Counted from the stretch's first letter, positions 1 through 10,357 are shown. The stretch: DNA of 64,000 nucleotides from Deltaproteobacteria bacterium (GCA_031276865.1 JAISMF010000012.1:1-64000), one strand, 5' to 3'. The notes: generated by a model not told the origin, from the sequence alone. Numbers and translations: made by a program.

Positions 1-1128
1 AGCCTGAATCAAAAGGAATTTATACATTTCGCCTTCGTAACCGGGGTATCTAAATTTTCCATGACTTCCATTTTTTCCGGAGCCAACGTATTCACGGACA
101 TTTCAGAAAACGAAGAATACGCCAACATCTGCGGAATAACTTTTGATGAGTTCAATAAATATTTAAAAGGCCACATTCAGGAAATGTTCACGGAAGGTCT
201 TTTCAATAATACGAACTTCAAAGACATCGACGTCTTCTTTAAGGCCCTGAAAGACATGTATGATGGATATACATGGAACAACGTAGACAAGATATACAAC
301 CCCTTTTCACTTTTAAACGCCGTGGAATCCCGGGAACTGGATTCATACTGGTTCGATTCAGGAACACCCACCTTCCTGTACAAGTATTTTCAATCTAATC
401 CACAAACATCCCTGTTTCTAGATGATGTTAAAATGCCGAGGGTCTATTTAAAAAATCAAACAGTAGCGGATCTCTCGTTGGTTCCTCTTTTGTACCAAAC
501 AGGGTACCTTACATCGTCTCTTCCTGTGAAGGATGGCGTTTACACTCTTAAAATACCCAATAACGAAGTTAAAAATGCTTTAAATTTTATGTTGACAAAA
601 ACATTTGTGAATATAAAGCTAGGAGACTTTTATAAATTTGGGGTAAAGCTGCTTACAGCTTTCAAGAAAAACGACGAGAGGATAATACAGAATCTTTTAG
701 CGGCGCTGTTTTCAAAAATAAAATTTAAACGTAATGAATTTTGTGAAAGAACATTCCATATAGCTCTTTTGTTTTTTCTTCAATTCGCAGGAATTAAGGA
801 AGTTTATTCCGAGCTCAATTTAGAGGGTGGTAGAATAGATATCTGCTTTATATTGGACGAATCTAAAGCGATCCTCCTTGAGCTTAAATCACTAGATCGT
901 AGCCATTTTCATAAAAATGATGCGGAGTTGGATGTCAGTTTCACAGAAAGTCTTGATCAAGCTGAAAGACAGCTGAATAAATACTATATTCCTCTTTTCG
1001 ATAAAATAAATGCCAAAGAAATTCAGGGAATCGCATTGAGCACCGCATGGCGCCGCGGGGTCAGAGCGAGAATCTCGAAAAAAGTCACCCGTGAAATGAC
1101 ACAGGATGACATTGACAAGCTGCCTTGA
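1..1128 (+). CDS. AAA-ATPase-like / PD-(D/E)XK nuclease family protein (DUF1703-type), copy 1, 5' end outside window
   Basis: The reading frame is open from base 1, so the N-terminal AAA part with Walker A and B lies outside the window. About 375 residues are visible. They begin in the segment FAFVTGVSKFSMTS, which in the two complete copies downstream follows the Walker B region. Near the C terminus, GGRIDICF followed by AILLELKSL supplies the D...ExK signature of a PD-(D/E)XK nuclease fold. The family (AAA-ATPase_like plus PDDEXK_9) is widespread in gut and host-associated bacteria and its cellular role is not established. The protein is closely similar over its whole visible length to the genes at 3057 and 6774, so this is the first of three tandem paralogues. 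Base composition is AT-rich compared with the later part of the window, consistent with acquired DNA. Family assignment is firm; biological function is not. Confidence 0.9.
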   Translation, partial: SLNQKEFIHFAFVTGVSKFSMTSIFSGANVFTDISENEEYANICGITFDEFNKYLKGHIQEMFTEGLFNNTNFKDIDVFFKALKDMYDGYTWNNVDKIYNPFSLLNAVESRELDSYWFDSGTPTFLYKYFQSNPQTSLFLDDVKMPRVYLKNQTVADLSLVPLLYQTGYLTSSLPVKDGVYTLKIPNNEVKNALNFMLTKTFVNIKLGDFYKFGVKLLTAFKKNDERIIQNLLAALFSKIKFKRNEFCERTFHIALLFFLQFAGIKEVYSELNLEGGRIDICFILDESKAILLELKSLDRSHFHKNDAELDVSFTESLDQAERQLNKYYIPLFDKINAKEIQGIALSTAWRRGVRARISKKVTREMTQDDIDKLP

Positions 1129-3056
1129 CCGCCTTTTGTTTATAAATAATCGCCAATGACGGCATTGTTTTAGTATGAGTTTTTCCTGCAGTTGAAACGT
1201 AGTTAAATCATCGGGTTGAACTGATATGCTACGCATGAGGGAAACCGCTTCCCTGAAAAGCTGGATGTCGTATATAATTTTGGTGAAATAACAGAAAATG
1301 AACCCAAAATTAAGCTAATGATGTTCACAAACGCCGTTTTCCACTTACAATAAACATGTCAATGTTGATACGCAAACTAATAAGCCGAAAAAATTGAAAA
1401 TTCAAGGACCGCCGTCATGCTTGACCAAGGCGCCATTATATTTGATAGCTTATTTACATAAAACAATAATTAATGATTAATATGTAAATAATAATCCATA
1501 CCATGGCTTAAAGAATGATATCAATATTCGTTTATCATTCAATATAATCAAGCTATATAGGCTGTTCATCGCTTGATACACGAAATTAACCCGCCGCATC
1601 GCTTTTACGGCGTTGGTGGCGGAAAAAATGAGAAGGATCGCAATAACGTGAAAAAACATCAACTCTCAGGCGATCCAACTCATGGCGCTTTCAGTTTCAC
1701 GCTTGATTGCCGCGCCTATCCTTTAAAATTCGAAAACTTCGTCCTATCATTTCTAACAAAGATAGCCTTGCCCTACTGGCGCGTGGCCGACTCACAGAGC
1801 GGCTACACGGATAAGCCTTAAGGCTTAAAAGCCATCGACTGTGATAAGATGCGCAAGCGCTGCGGCCAGCCCAAAGACATTCTGGAACGTTTGAACGTGG
1901 AGAAAATGCGGGTGCGGGACGCGACGGTACGTCCCGTCTACAACATCGGAGAAAAGAGCGGCTTCAAACCACGGCAGGTTTTATGGACAATATCAAGGCT
2001 TCTTATCATTATATTCTTCTGGCGGCTGTAGTAGAAATACGTGATCCGGGACTTGCATCCCCTGTTTCTGTTCATCCTCCATGGTATCGCCCTTTTCGGT
2101 TAGGCTTTCGTGTTTGATCTCCGACTCGTCTACCTCTGGCTGAGTAACAAAACGATGCCGATGAGCACCCTCATATTACCCCGGCGGATAAGAGTTAGAA
2201 AGGTAAAAGGAAGAGATTCACTTAAATACGCGATTTGTTTCCAAAATTTAACCGCCGTGGTAATAATCTTCTTCTTCTCCATCACCTTGGGTATGCAGTC
2301 ATACCTCATCGAGATCTGGATGGACATGAATCGAACCCAAGAGCTACAACGAAGATACAGTAAAACTGGGGCTTTAACCAGGAAAATTATCCGCAGACAG
2401 CCCGAGATAACTTCATAGCGGCAGAGAAAGCCTAAGGAACCTCCCCGCTCTGGCCTGAATACCTCTATCGCTGAAGGGCGAAGGATGGACCATTCACCCG
2501 GAACGCGGCCGGACAAACCAGAAAGAGCGAAATATCGCTTGCCGCGCTTTTACGCACGGAGGGTTCCCTGGGTATTTTTCCGCGCCCCCAGCCCCGGGGT
2601 AGGTGGAATGGGAGGGGAAGGCCGGCTTTCCGTCTTCGAAAAACCGATTGCTTCTGGCCGCTTTTGACCTGGTGGAGGCAAGGCGTCCAGCCAAGCTGCG
2701 AGTTTGTAAAACAATCGCTATATACAGCTAAAAATAATAAAATATCTCTATTTATATACTATTTACGGTAAACCTTCAAAGAGAGCGCTCTTCCGTCTCC
2801 GAGCATTTAAGGTAAAGGGAAAAAGTTGACGGATCCGGAATAACGCTGCTCTCCGGCTGTCTGAACCAGGGAGGCGGCCTGTTTTCCGCTTGATTGTCAT
2901 CGCCCTTCCTGTTAAGCTTCAAAAAGTAATATCGAGGGACCCCGCTTTACCGGATGCCGGCCCCGCCTCTTCGAGTTTCCGTACCGACGCTTTATCCCCG
3001 GCCCGCTTTAGTGCTTTAGTGAGCCGGCTTTACGACCGTCGAGGACATGGTATATC
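1129..3056. repeat. Spacer A of a duplicated unit: decayed, non-coding DNA between DUF1703-type copies 1 and 2
   Basis: About 1.9 kb with no intact gene. It can be followed in order against the spacer at 4728-6773: shared landmarks include GGACCGCCGTCATGCTT (near 1409 and 5223), the ILERLNVE coding relic (near 1876 and 5696), the IWMDMNR coding relic (near 2316 and 6040) and the sequence just before each gene start. The spacer together with a DUF1703-type gene therefore forms a unit that has been tandemly duplicated. Short open frames here are interrupted relative to their counterparts in spacer B, for example a stop inside the ILERLNVE relic and extra sequence before the IWMDMNR relic. I read it as decaying sequence of unknown origin. 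Confidence 0.75.
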
Positions 3057-4727
3057 ATGGACCCAATCCTAGATTCTCCCTCCTTCGAATTCATAAGACG
3101 GGAAAATACCCTTTACATCGATAAGACTGTTTACATTGAAAAACTCTTAAAAAGAAAGGAGAGATTGTTTTTTCTCCAAAGACCGCGCCGCTTCGGGAAT
3201 TCCCTACTCCTCTCCACGATGTTAAGTCTTTTCAAAGGAGACTCCGAGCTGTTCGAGGGACTGGCTCTAAACTATTCTAATTATGATTTCATGGAATATC
3301 CCGTGCTGCACTTCGACCTATCGGATCTGACATGGAAATCTTGCTCCGCGCTTAATTCTAGACTTCATGGATGGGTATGCGATAAAGCTAAGGAAGATTT
3401 CGGTTTATCAGTTGAAAACGAGGAAAAATATCCATCCGCCGCTTTATACGATCTGGTGAGGAAGCACAAAATTAATACCCAAAAAAACTCAGTCATCCTC
3501 GTAGATGAATACGATGCTCCAATACTCAAAGCCTTAAAAGATCCAGATTTCGCTATAGAAATCGCTCAGACGCTAGGAGAATTTTTCAGCACTATAAAAA
3601 AATTAAATCAAGAGGGATTCCTACGCTTCGCCTTCGTAACCGGTGTGTCGAAATTTTCCATGACTTCAATTTTTTCCGGAGCCAATGTCTTCACGGACAT
3701 TTCAGAAGACCAGGAATATGCGAACATCTGCGGTATAACCTTTGATGAGTTTGATAAATACTTAAAAGGTGACATACATAACAAGTTTGCGGAAGGTTTT
3801 TTCAAAAATACGGAATTCAAAGACATCCACGATTTTATTCAAAACCTCAAAGATATGTGTGACGGATACACGTGGAACTCCGTAGACAAGATATTCAATC
3901 CCGTTTCTCTTCTAACAGCCATACAAACCAGGAAACTTGATTCATACTGGTTCGGGATGGGAACGCCGACCTTCCTGTACAAGTATTTTAAATCAGATAA
4001 GAAAACATCACTGTTTCTTGATGATGTTGAAATGCCGGTGGAGTATTTAAATAATCAAACAGCGGCGGATCTCTCGCTGGTTCCTCTTTTGTACCAGACA
4101 GGGTATCTCACTTCGTCTCTTCCCGTGAAGGCCGGCGTCTACACTCTTAAAATACCCAATATCGAGGTTAAAAACGCTTTAAATTTTTTGTTGACAAAAA
4201 CATTTGTGAATAAAAAGATAGGCGACTTATATACATTCGGAAAAGTACTGCTTTCGGCCATTATGGAAAACGATGAGAAGACAATCCAGATGAGTTTAAC
4301 GAATCTGTGTTCAAATATAAAACTCAAGCGTGATGAATTATGTGAACGAACATTCCATATAGCTCTATTATGTTTTCTACAATTCGCTCGAATTGAGGAA
4401 GTTTATTCCGAGCTCAATTTAGCGTGTGGCAGAATAGATATATGCTTTATGCTGGACGACTATAAAGCGATCCTGCTTGAACTTAAATCGCTAGATCGTT
4501 GTCATTATCATAAAAATGATACGGAATTGGATGTAAGTTTCAAAGAAAGTCTTGATCAAGCTGAAAGACAGCTGAACAAATACTATATTCCTCTTTTCGA
4601 TAAAATAAAGGCCAAAGAAATTCAGGGAATAGCCTTGAGCACAGCATGGCGACGCGGGGTCAGAGCAAGAATCTCAAAAATAGTCACCCGCGAAATGACA
4701 CAGGATGACATTGACAATCTACCCTGA
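3057..4727 (+). CDS. AAA-ATPase-like / PD-(D/E)XK nuclease family protein (DUF1703-type), copy 2, Walker A lysine lost
   Basis: 556 residues, full length, starting MDPILDSPSFEFIRR exactly where copy 3 starts. The P-loop region reads QRPRRFGNSLLLS (about residues 41-53), whereas copy 3 has QRPRRFGKTLLVS; the invariant lysine that contacts the ATP phosphates is Asn48 here. Walker B (VILVDEYDAPIL, about residue 150) is retained, as is the C-terminal nuclease signature GRIDICF...AILLELKSL. ATP binding is therefore probably impaired while the nuclease fold may be intact. The start lies 17 bases after a weak GAGGA sequence that is conserved upstream of copy 3. The gene is flanked by the two related spacers and is the middle member of the tandem set. 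Either it is a diverging pseudo-enzyme or it has been retained for a non-ATPase role; sequence alone does not decide. Confidence 0.9.
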   Translation: MDPILDSPSFEFIRRENTLYIDKTVYIEKLLKRKERLFFLQRPRRFGNSLLLSTMLSLFKGDSELFEGLALNYSNYDFMEYPVLHFDLSDLTWKSCSALNSRLHGWVCDKAKEDFGLSVENEEKYPSAALYDLVRKHKINTQKNSVILVDEYDAPILKALKDPDFAIEIAQTLGEFFSTIKKLNQEGFLRFAFVTGVSKFSMTSIFSGANVFTDISEDQEYANICGITFDEFDKYLKGDIHNKFAEGFFKNTEFKDIHDFIQNLKDMCDGYTWNSVDKIFNPVSLLTAIQTRKLDSYWFGMGTPTFLYKYFKSDKKTSLFLDDVEMPVEYLNNQTAADLSLVPLLYQTGYLTSSLPVKAGVYTLKIPNIEVKNALNFLLTKTFVNKKIGDLYTFGKVLLSAIMENDEKTIQMSLTNLCSNIKLKRDELCERTFHIALLCFLQFARIEEVYSELNLACGRIDICFMLDDYKAILLELKSLDRCHYHKNDTELDVSFKESLDQAERQLNKYYIPLFDKIKAKEIQGIALSTAWRRGVRARISKIVTREMTQDDIDNLP

Positions 4728-4775
4728 ACGCTCTTTGTTTATAGAAATTAATCAATGAAGGCATTGTTTAATATA

Positions 4776-4982
4776 GTTTGTCCACAATATGATGTAGAAC
4801 AATTTATGCCAAATATTGTTGTTTAAAAGATAAACTATTTTTTTAATATTTTGTGATCCTATTAATATATGAATTTAAGGCTTTAGATCGTATGTATTAA
4901 ACATTTAGTTTTCTGTGTGATATAAAATAAAACTTGAAAATTAATACTGGATCTTTTCTACCACATTTTATTTCGGACAAAC
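4776..4982. mobile_element. MITE-like insertion with imperfect terminal inverted repeats
   Basis: A 207-base AT-rich segment present in spacer B but absent from the equivalent place in spacer A, where the sequence runs from GGCATTGTTT directly to AGTATGAG. It begins GTTTGTCCACAATA and ends TATTTCGGACAAAC, whose reverse complement is GTTTGTCCGAAATA: 12 of 14 positions match. It encodes no protein. The empty copy in spacer A supports an insertion. A clean target-site duplication is not visible, so the exact borders could be off by several bases. Confidence 0.5.
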
Positions 4983-5332
4983 CCGTGTAGTATTAGTTTT
5001 TCCAGTATTTGAATCGTAGTTAAATCATCGATTTGAACTAAATACGGCGTATAAAGCAAACCTTGTCCTTGAAAAGTCGGTTTTCGCGAGTAATCGGTGA
5101 AATCACGGAATATGGTCCCAAAATTATGCTAACGATGTTCACAAACGCAACTGTCCTTCTTACAATGATATTTTTCATCTTGATACGCATACTAAATTAG
5201 CCGCAACAATCGAAAAATTAAAGGACCGCCGTCATGCTTAGCCAAGGCGCCATTTTATTTGAGCGTATGTTTTGTATAAAACATGAATAATTACATAATA
5301 GGTAAATAATAATCCAAGCCACGGCTTAAAAA

Positions 5333-5872
5333 TTGAATTCAATATTCGTTTATCATTCAACAAAATCATGCTATATAGGGTTAATCGCTTGGAATGCGAA
5401 AAATAATCGCCGCATTGGTTTTGCGGCGCCGGTGGCGGAAAAAAGTGGGAGGTTAGCGATAAGGTTAAAAACCGTAACTATCAGGCGGTCAAACGCATGG
5501 CGCTTTCTGTTTCACGCTTTATTATTGTCGCGCTCCTTGATAATTCAAAACATCGCTTTTTACTTTCTAACCAAGATAGCCACGGGCTACTGGCGCGTGG
5601 CCGACTCCCGGATCGGATGCACGGGGATAAGCCTAAAGACTTTAAAACCAATCTACTGGGATATTATGCGCAAGCGCTACGTCCATCCTAACGACATCCT
5701 GGAGCGTTTGAACGTGGAGGAAATGCGATTGACGTGCTTTCCGGCGCATCCGGTCCACAACATCGGCGAAAATAGCGGCTTCAAGCCTAGGCAGGTTTTA
5801 TGGCCCATCTCCAGGCATCTTATTATGATGTTCATCTGGCGGCTGTGGATGATATACGTGATTCACGATTAG
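5333..5872 (+). pseudogene. Decayed open frame shared by both spacers (ILERLNVE relic)
   Basis: A 179-codon frame whose second half (YWRVADSRIG ... DILERLNVEEMR ... NIGENSGFKPRQVLW) has a recognisable counterpart in spacer A (YWRVADSQSG ... DILERLNVEKMR ... NIGEKSGFKPRQVLW, about 1780-2030), where it is broken by a stop codon. Conservation at protein level in this part suggests it derives from a real gene. I do not recognise the family. It has no clear ribosome binding site, and the first half is poorly conserved. The boundaries given are only those of the open frame. Confidence 0.3.
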
Positions 5873-5969
5873 CGGCCTCAGTTTCTGTTCATCCTCCAAT
5901 GTATCGACCATTTCGGTTTTATCTTCGTGTTATATTCGGCCCGTCCACCTCTAGCTGAAGCACAAAACG

Positions 5970-6143
5970 ATGCCGGAAATCACCATCATAATTTTCCTCT
6001 TCATCATCACCTTGGGGCCGCGATCTTTTCTCTTCGGGATCTGGATGGACATGAACCGAAACCAGGTGCTCTACTGGAAAAACAGTAAAACAGGGACTAT
6101 TTCCAGGGAAATAATCCGCAAACCGCCTGGACAAACGGAATAG
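5970..6143 (+). CDS. Short hydrophobic ORF conserved between the spacers, unknown function
   Basis: 57 codons: a hydrophobic N terminus (ITIIIFLFIITLG) that could be one membrane segment, followed by IWMDMNRNQVLYW and SKTGTISREIIRK. Spacer A carries a related frame (IIFFFSITLG ... IWMDMNRTQ ... SKTGALTRKIIR, about 2260-2418), so the peptide is conserved at the amino-acid level. A third nucleotide remnant lies after copy 3 around 8535-8600. No good ribosome binding site is seen. It may be a small membrane protein travelling with the DUF1703-type gene or simply a relic. Confidence 0.3.
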   Translation: MPEITIIIFLFIITLGPRSFLFGIWMDMNRNQVLYWKNSKTGTISREIIRKPPGQTE

Positions 6144-6773
6144 CGGCGGGTAAAGCCTAAGGAACCTCCCCGTACTGGCCGGAATACCTCCATCTCGCGG
6201 AAGGGCGAAGGAAGGACCTTTCGCCCGGAACGCGGCCGGACAAACCAGAAAGCTCCGAAATATCGCTAACCGCGCTTTTACGCACGGAGGGATCCCTGGG
6301 CGTTTTCCGCGCCCCCGGCGTCGGGGTAGGCGGAAAAGGAGGGGAGAGCCGGCTTTCCGTCTTCGATAAACCGAATGTTTCTAACCGCTTTTGACCTGGA
6401 GGAGGCAAGGCGTCCAGCCAAGCAGTGGATTTGTAAACAATCGCTCTATATAGATAAAAATAATAAATTATCTCCATTTATAGACAATTTACGGTAAACC
6501 TTGAGAGAGGGCGTTCTTCCGTCTCCCAGCGCTTAAAGGAAAGGGGAAAGTTGACGATTCCGGAAAAACGCGGACCTTGGGCGGTCGGAACCAAGGGGGC
6601 GGACTGTTTCGCGCTTGATTGTCATCGCCCTTCCTGTTAAGCTTCAAAAAGTAAAATCGCTAAACCTCGCTTTACAGGATGCCGGCCCCGCCTTTTCGAG
6701 TTTCCATATCGGCGCTTTATCACCGGCCCGCTTTAGCAAGCCGGCTTTCCGACCATCGAGGACATGGTATATC

Positions 6774-8441
6774 ATGGATCCAATCCTAGATTCTCCCGCC
6801 TTCGAATTCATAAGACGGGAAAATTCCCTTTACATCGATAAGACTGTTTACATTCAAAAACTTTTAAAAAGGCAGGAGAGACTGTTTTTTCTCCAAAGAC
6901 CCCGCCGCTTCGGAAAAACCCTACTCGTCTCCACGATGTTAAGCCTTTTCAAAGGAGACTCTGATCTGTTCGAGGGACTGGCTCTCAACGGCTCTAATTA
7001 TGATTTCTTAGAATATCCGACTCTGAAATTCAATTTCACTAATTTGAAATGGAATTCTGTCAAACTGCTTGAGCAGGATCTTTATAAACGTATACTCTTG
7101 GTTGCGGAAAGTTTCGATTTATCCGTAGAAAATAACGCGGAAGCTCCCTCCACTGCCTTGATCGAACTGGTGATGAAATTAAAGAATAGGACTGGTAATC
7201 AAATAGTCATCCTTGTGGATGAATATGATAACCCCATTCTTAACTCTTTAGAAAACACCAAGGACGCCATGAATAACGCAAAGGCGCTGGGTGGATTCTT
7301 CGGAACGGTGAAAGATTTAAATAATGAAAGTTACCTGCGTTTCGCCTTCGTAACCGGAGTATCGATGTTTTCCATGACTTCAATTGTTTCCGGAGCCAAT
7401 GTCTTCACGGACATTTCAGAAGACCAGGAATATGCGAACATCTGCGGTATAACCTTTAATGAGTTTGATAAATACCTAAAAGATCACATACAGGAAAAGT
7501 TTGCGGAAGGGTTTTTCAAAAATACGGATTTCAAAGACATTAACGACTTCACAAAGACCCTGAAATACATGTATGACGGATACACGTGGAACTCCGTAGA
7601 CAAGATATTCAATCCCGTTTCTCTTCTAACCGCCATAAAAACCAGGAAACTGGATTCATACTGGTTCGCGACGGGAACGCCCACCTTCCTGTACAAGTAT
7701 TTTAAATCAAATAAGAAAAGATCATTGTTTCTTGATAATGTTGAAATGCCGGTGGAGTATTTAAAAAATCAAACAGTGGCGGATCTCTCGCTGGTTCCTC
7801 TTTTGTACCAGACAGGGTATCTCACATCGTCTCTTCCCGTGAAGGCCGGCGTATACTCTCTTAAAATACCTAATATCGAGGTTAAACACGCTTTAAATTT
7901 TTTGCTAACAAAAACGTTTGTGAGTAAAAAGCTAGGCGACTTCTACGCATTCGGAAAAGAACTGCTTACGGCCATCATTGAAAACGATGAGAAGACAATC
8001 CAGATGAGTTTCACGAATCTGTGTTCAAATATAAAACTCAAACGTGATGAATTGCGTGAGCGAACATTCCATATAGCTCTATTATGTTTTTTACATTTCG
8101 CCAGAATTGAGGAAGTATATTCCGAGCTCAATTTAGCTGGAGGTAAAATAGATATCTGCTTTATGCTGGACGAATCTAGAGCGATCCTGCTTGAGCTTAA
8201 GTCTCTAAATCTTAACCATTTTCATAAAACCGAGTCTGACTTGGAGGTAAATTTCAACGAAAGTCTCGATGAGGCCGAAAGACAACTAAACAAATACTAT
8301 ATTCCTCTTTTCGATAAAATAAAGGCCAATGAAATTCAAGGAATAGCTTTAAGCACCGCATGGCGCCGCGGGGTCAGAGCGAGAATCTCAAAAAAAGTCA
8401 CCCGCGAAACGAATCAGGATGACATTGACAAGCTTCCTTGA
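6774..8441 (+). CDS. AAA-ATPase-like / PD-(D/E)XK nuclease family protein (DUF1703-type), copy 3, motifs intact
   Basis: 555 residues from the ATG that aligns with the start of copy 2 (MDPILDSPAFEFIRR). The frame is open a further 53 codons upstream, but that stretch corresponds to non-coding spacer in the other unit, so I do not use the upstream ATG at 6615. Walker A is RRFGKTLL (Lys48), Walker B is VILVDEYDNPIL, and the nuclease signature GKIDICF...AILLELKSL lies near residues 460-485. This is the only copy in the window seen to have every expected motif. It is followed by only a fragment of the shared spacer, marking the end of the duplicated array. The family is common in mobile or host-associated contexts; target and role are unknown. 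Confidence 0.92.
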   Translation: MDPILDSPAFEFIRRENSLYIDKTVYIQKLLKRQERLFFLQRPRRFGKTLLVSTMLSLFKGDSDLFEGLALNGSNYDFLEYPTLKFNFTNLKWNSVKLLEQDLYKRILLVAESFDLSVENNAEAPSTALIELVMKLKNRTGNQIVILVDEYDNPILNSLENTKDAMNNAKALGGFFGTVKDLNNESYLRFAFVTGVSMFSMTSIVSGANVFTDISEDQEYANICGITFNEFDKYLKDHIQEKFAEGFFKNTDFKDINDFTKTLKYMYDGYTWNSVDKIFNPVSLLTAIKTRKLDSYWFATGTPTFLYKYFKSNKKRSLFLDNVEMPVEYLKNQTVADLSLVPLLYQTGYLTSSLPVKAGVYSLKIPNIEVKHALNFLLTKTFVSKKLGDFYAFGKELLTAIIENDEKTIQMSFTNLCSNIKLKRDELRERTFHIALLCFLHFARIEEVYSELNLAGGKIDICFMLDESRAILLELKSLNLNHFHKTESDLEVNFNESLDEAERQLNKYYIPLFDKIKANEIQGIALSTAWRRGVRARISKKVTRETNQDDIDKLP

Positions 8442-9940
8442 GCATGTTTTTTTAAAACACTACGAAAATTAAATCATTGTTCGGTTCGATATTTTCCACT
8501 GGATAAAACTCGTTATGACGCCAAAATAACTTCATTATCTTCATCATCACCACGGGGTCTCAATCCTTATTCTTCGGGATCTAAGTGGACATGAACGGAA
8601 GCCTGTAACATCTATGAATCACCCTAAAACATCCGTCTCTTTCCGGAGAGTTTTTCCCGCAGTTTCCCATAAGGCCGGTTCACCCGGGGAAAGTCTTACA
8701 GTCGTCCACTCCAAGCCTCGCTCAGCCGAATCCATGACGAGCCGGCGGGCGGTCGACCGTTCGGGACGATCCCTAGCGGAAAGCATGGGCTTCCGGATAG
8801 CGGCGGAGAAAAAAAGGTCCAGATAACGCGCCAAGCGAAGTCGGTAAGGGTCTCCGCGTAAACTCCGGCGGCGGACGAATTCCGTTCCCGCCGAAACGAG
8901 ATTTCACCGGAGTCGAGGGGAAGCTCTAAACCGAGCCTTTACGATGAAACTCGGACCTGGGCGAGCTTCAAAACTTTGAAATAACTCGGACCCCCCAGGC
9001 GGAGTCGGGCGGCTTCGTCGGCGACACGCGAAGCATCCGCTCCTACTTAGACGGAAAGATCCCGGGATAGCCGACGCTCCGTCCGCGAAATGTTCGGAGG
9101 CTCAAGACCGCTCCTTAGCGGGAGACGGCGATGTTTCATAACGGGAGGTAGGCTTGAGGACGCTGGCAATATAATGGCGTGAACAATAAATAACCCCAAA
9201 TTCACGGCGCTGTATAGGAAAGCCTCAAAATACGGCGCCTACCCGCCTCCGGAAGCCAGAGAAGGATTAAGAAAGGAAATTTAGCGAACGAAAATTAACA
9301 AAACCCGCCAACGCTCCGGAACAGGGGGAGTGAATTTCCCGCGGGTAAAAATGAGGGCGGACGATTTAGAAATATAGATTGTCGCCACTCTATCCCTTAT
9401 TCCGCTTCCGCGCCAGACGGAATGCCTCGCCACGTCCATTTTGACGACTAATGGCGTCCACACCTTCAAAATACCCGATAGAGAGGCGGGGTGGCCTTTC
9501 ACTAAATAAATGACAGATTTCTCAGTCGATAAAAAATCCGCCGGATCATGCGACTTTTGTATTTTAGCCGTCCGATGTTTTCAAGGAAAAACGCCAAGGA
9601 GACGCTCCGGACCCTTTTCACGGAACTTCTTTAAAATTTAAAAGTATGGAAGAATATTTACGCGCAACAACCTCCGCATCGAGTTTTATAAATTATTCTC
9701 AATATATCCGTATTTCTAAATATTATTCAGAACTTCAGATAAATTAGGGCGGGCTGACGCCATGACGTCATGTTTCTTAAAGCGGTTGAATTTTTTTTAT
9801 AAATCCGGTTTGGCGCTAACGCTCCCGCCCCCGTCCCGCTCCCGGTTTTAGGCGCGGTCGTCATTTCCTCGTTCGGGAGCGATAATATATCTTCAACTCT
9901 TAGTTCAACTTGAACACGCGGACCGCCTCATTACAGGGGT
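8442..9940. other. Gene-poor transition with a remnant of the duplicated spacer
   Basis: No gene supported. Around 8535-8600 the text CTTCGGGATCTAAGTGGACA resembles the IWMDMNR-relic part of the spacers (near 6030), so a truncated third spacer follows copy 3. Beyond about 8620 the short frames on both strands are mirror shadows of one another without ribosome binding sites or recognisable domains. Composition becomes GC-rich here, marking the right edge of the acquired AT-rich array, with AT-rich patches around 9620-9750. Confidence 0.6.
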
Positions 9941-10357
9941 TCATTCTATAATCGGGTTGTCTTCAAATTTGATGGACTTATACATGTCCCGCAGGCCGCC
10001 GCATTCCTCTGACGTGGGGGTTTTGAATTCAAACTTATCGGAAGTTTTCACGGCGTCGTAAATATAACTTATTTTAGGATTGGAGTGGATTTGATTTTTC
10101 ATGTCGGAAAACGCCTTGGTTGTTTTAAAAGAGCAGGCGGCGATGGTTTTTTCAGCGGTGAGAAAAAATATGACGTTGCTGGTGGCGTAGATCGGGGTCT
10201 TCAACGCCTTCGCCGTCTCGCAGATCCGCAGCTGGGACGGGTCTTTTATATTGGCGCAGGCGGTGGGGACGTAGTCATTCTGGGCGAACGCCGTCCTGGC
10301 GCCTAAAGACAGGGAAAGACAGAGGGAAAGAAAAAAAAGGAGTGCTGTTTTCCGCAT
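9941..10357 (-). CDS. Small secreted protein of unknown function
   Basis: 138 residues. The N terminus MRKTALLFFLSLCLSLSLG followed by ARTAFAQ is a textbook Sec signal peptide with cleavage probably after AFA or AFAQ. The mature part of about 110 residues has four cysteines (in TACANIK, LRICETA, IAACSF, EECGG), which could form disulfides in the periplasm. A purine-rich stretch, AGAAGG, lies about 9 bases upstream of the ATG on the minus strand. No family is recognised. The gene stands alone in a gene-poor stretch, so the context gives no hint beyond export. Confidence 0.75.
   Translation of the reverse strand: MRKTALLFFLSLCLSLSLGARTAFAQNDYVPTACANIKDPSQLRICETAKALKTPIYATSNVIFFLTAEKTIAACSFKTTKAFSDMKNQIHSNPKISYIYDAVKTSDKFEFKTPTSEECGGLRDMYKSIKFEDNPIIE

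Larger units (their letters stand above)
4728..6773. repeat. Spacer B of the duplicated unit, containing a MITE-like insertion and coding relics
   Basis: About 2.0 kb between DUF1703-type copies 2 and 3, collinear with spacer A (1129-3056) except for about 210 extra AT-rich bases at 4776-4982 that spacer A lacks. It retains somewhat longer open frames than spacer A (5333-5872 and 5970-6143). Conservation continues up to the downstream gene start, so a promoter for the gene is likely to be inside it, but I cannot point to a convincing -35/-10 pair. Confidence 0.75.

Noticed and set aside
2890-3072. A 60-codon frame before DUF1703-type copy 2, and the 53-codon N-terminal extension of copy 3 (6615-6773)
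   Set aside because: The two correspond at DNA level but are in different frames relative to the genes; conserved spacer, not coding. The MDPILD start is common to both genes.
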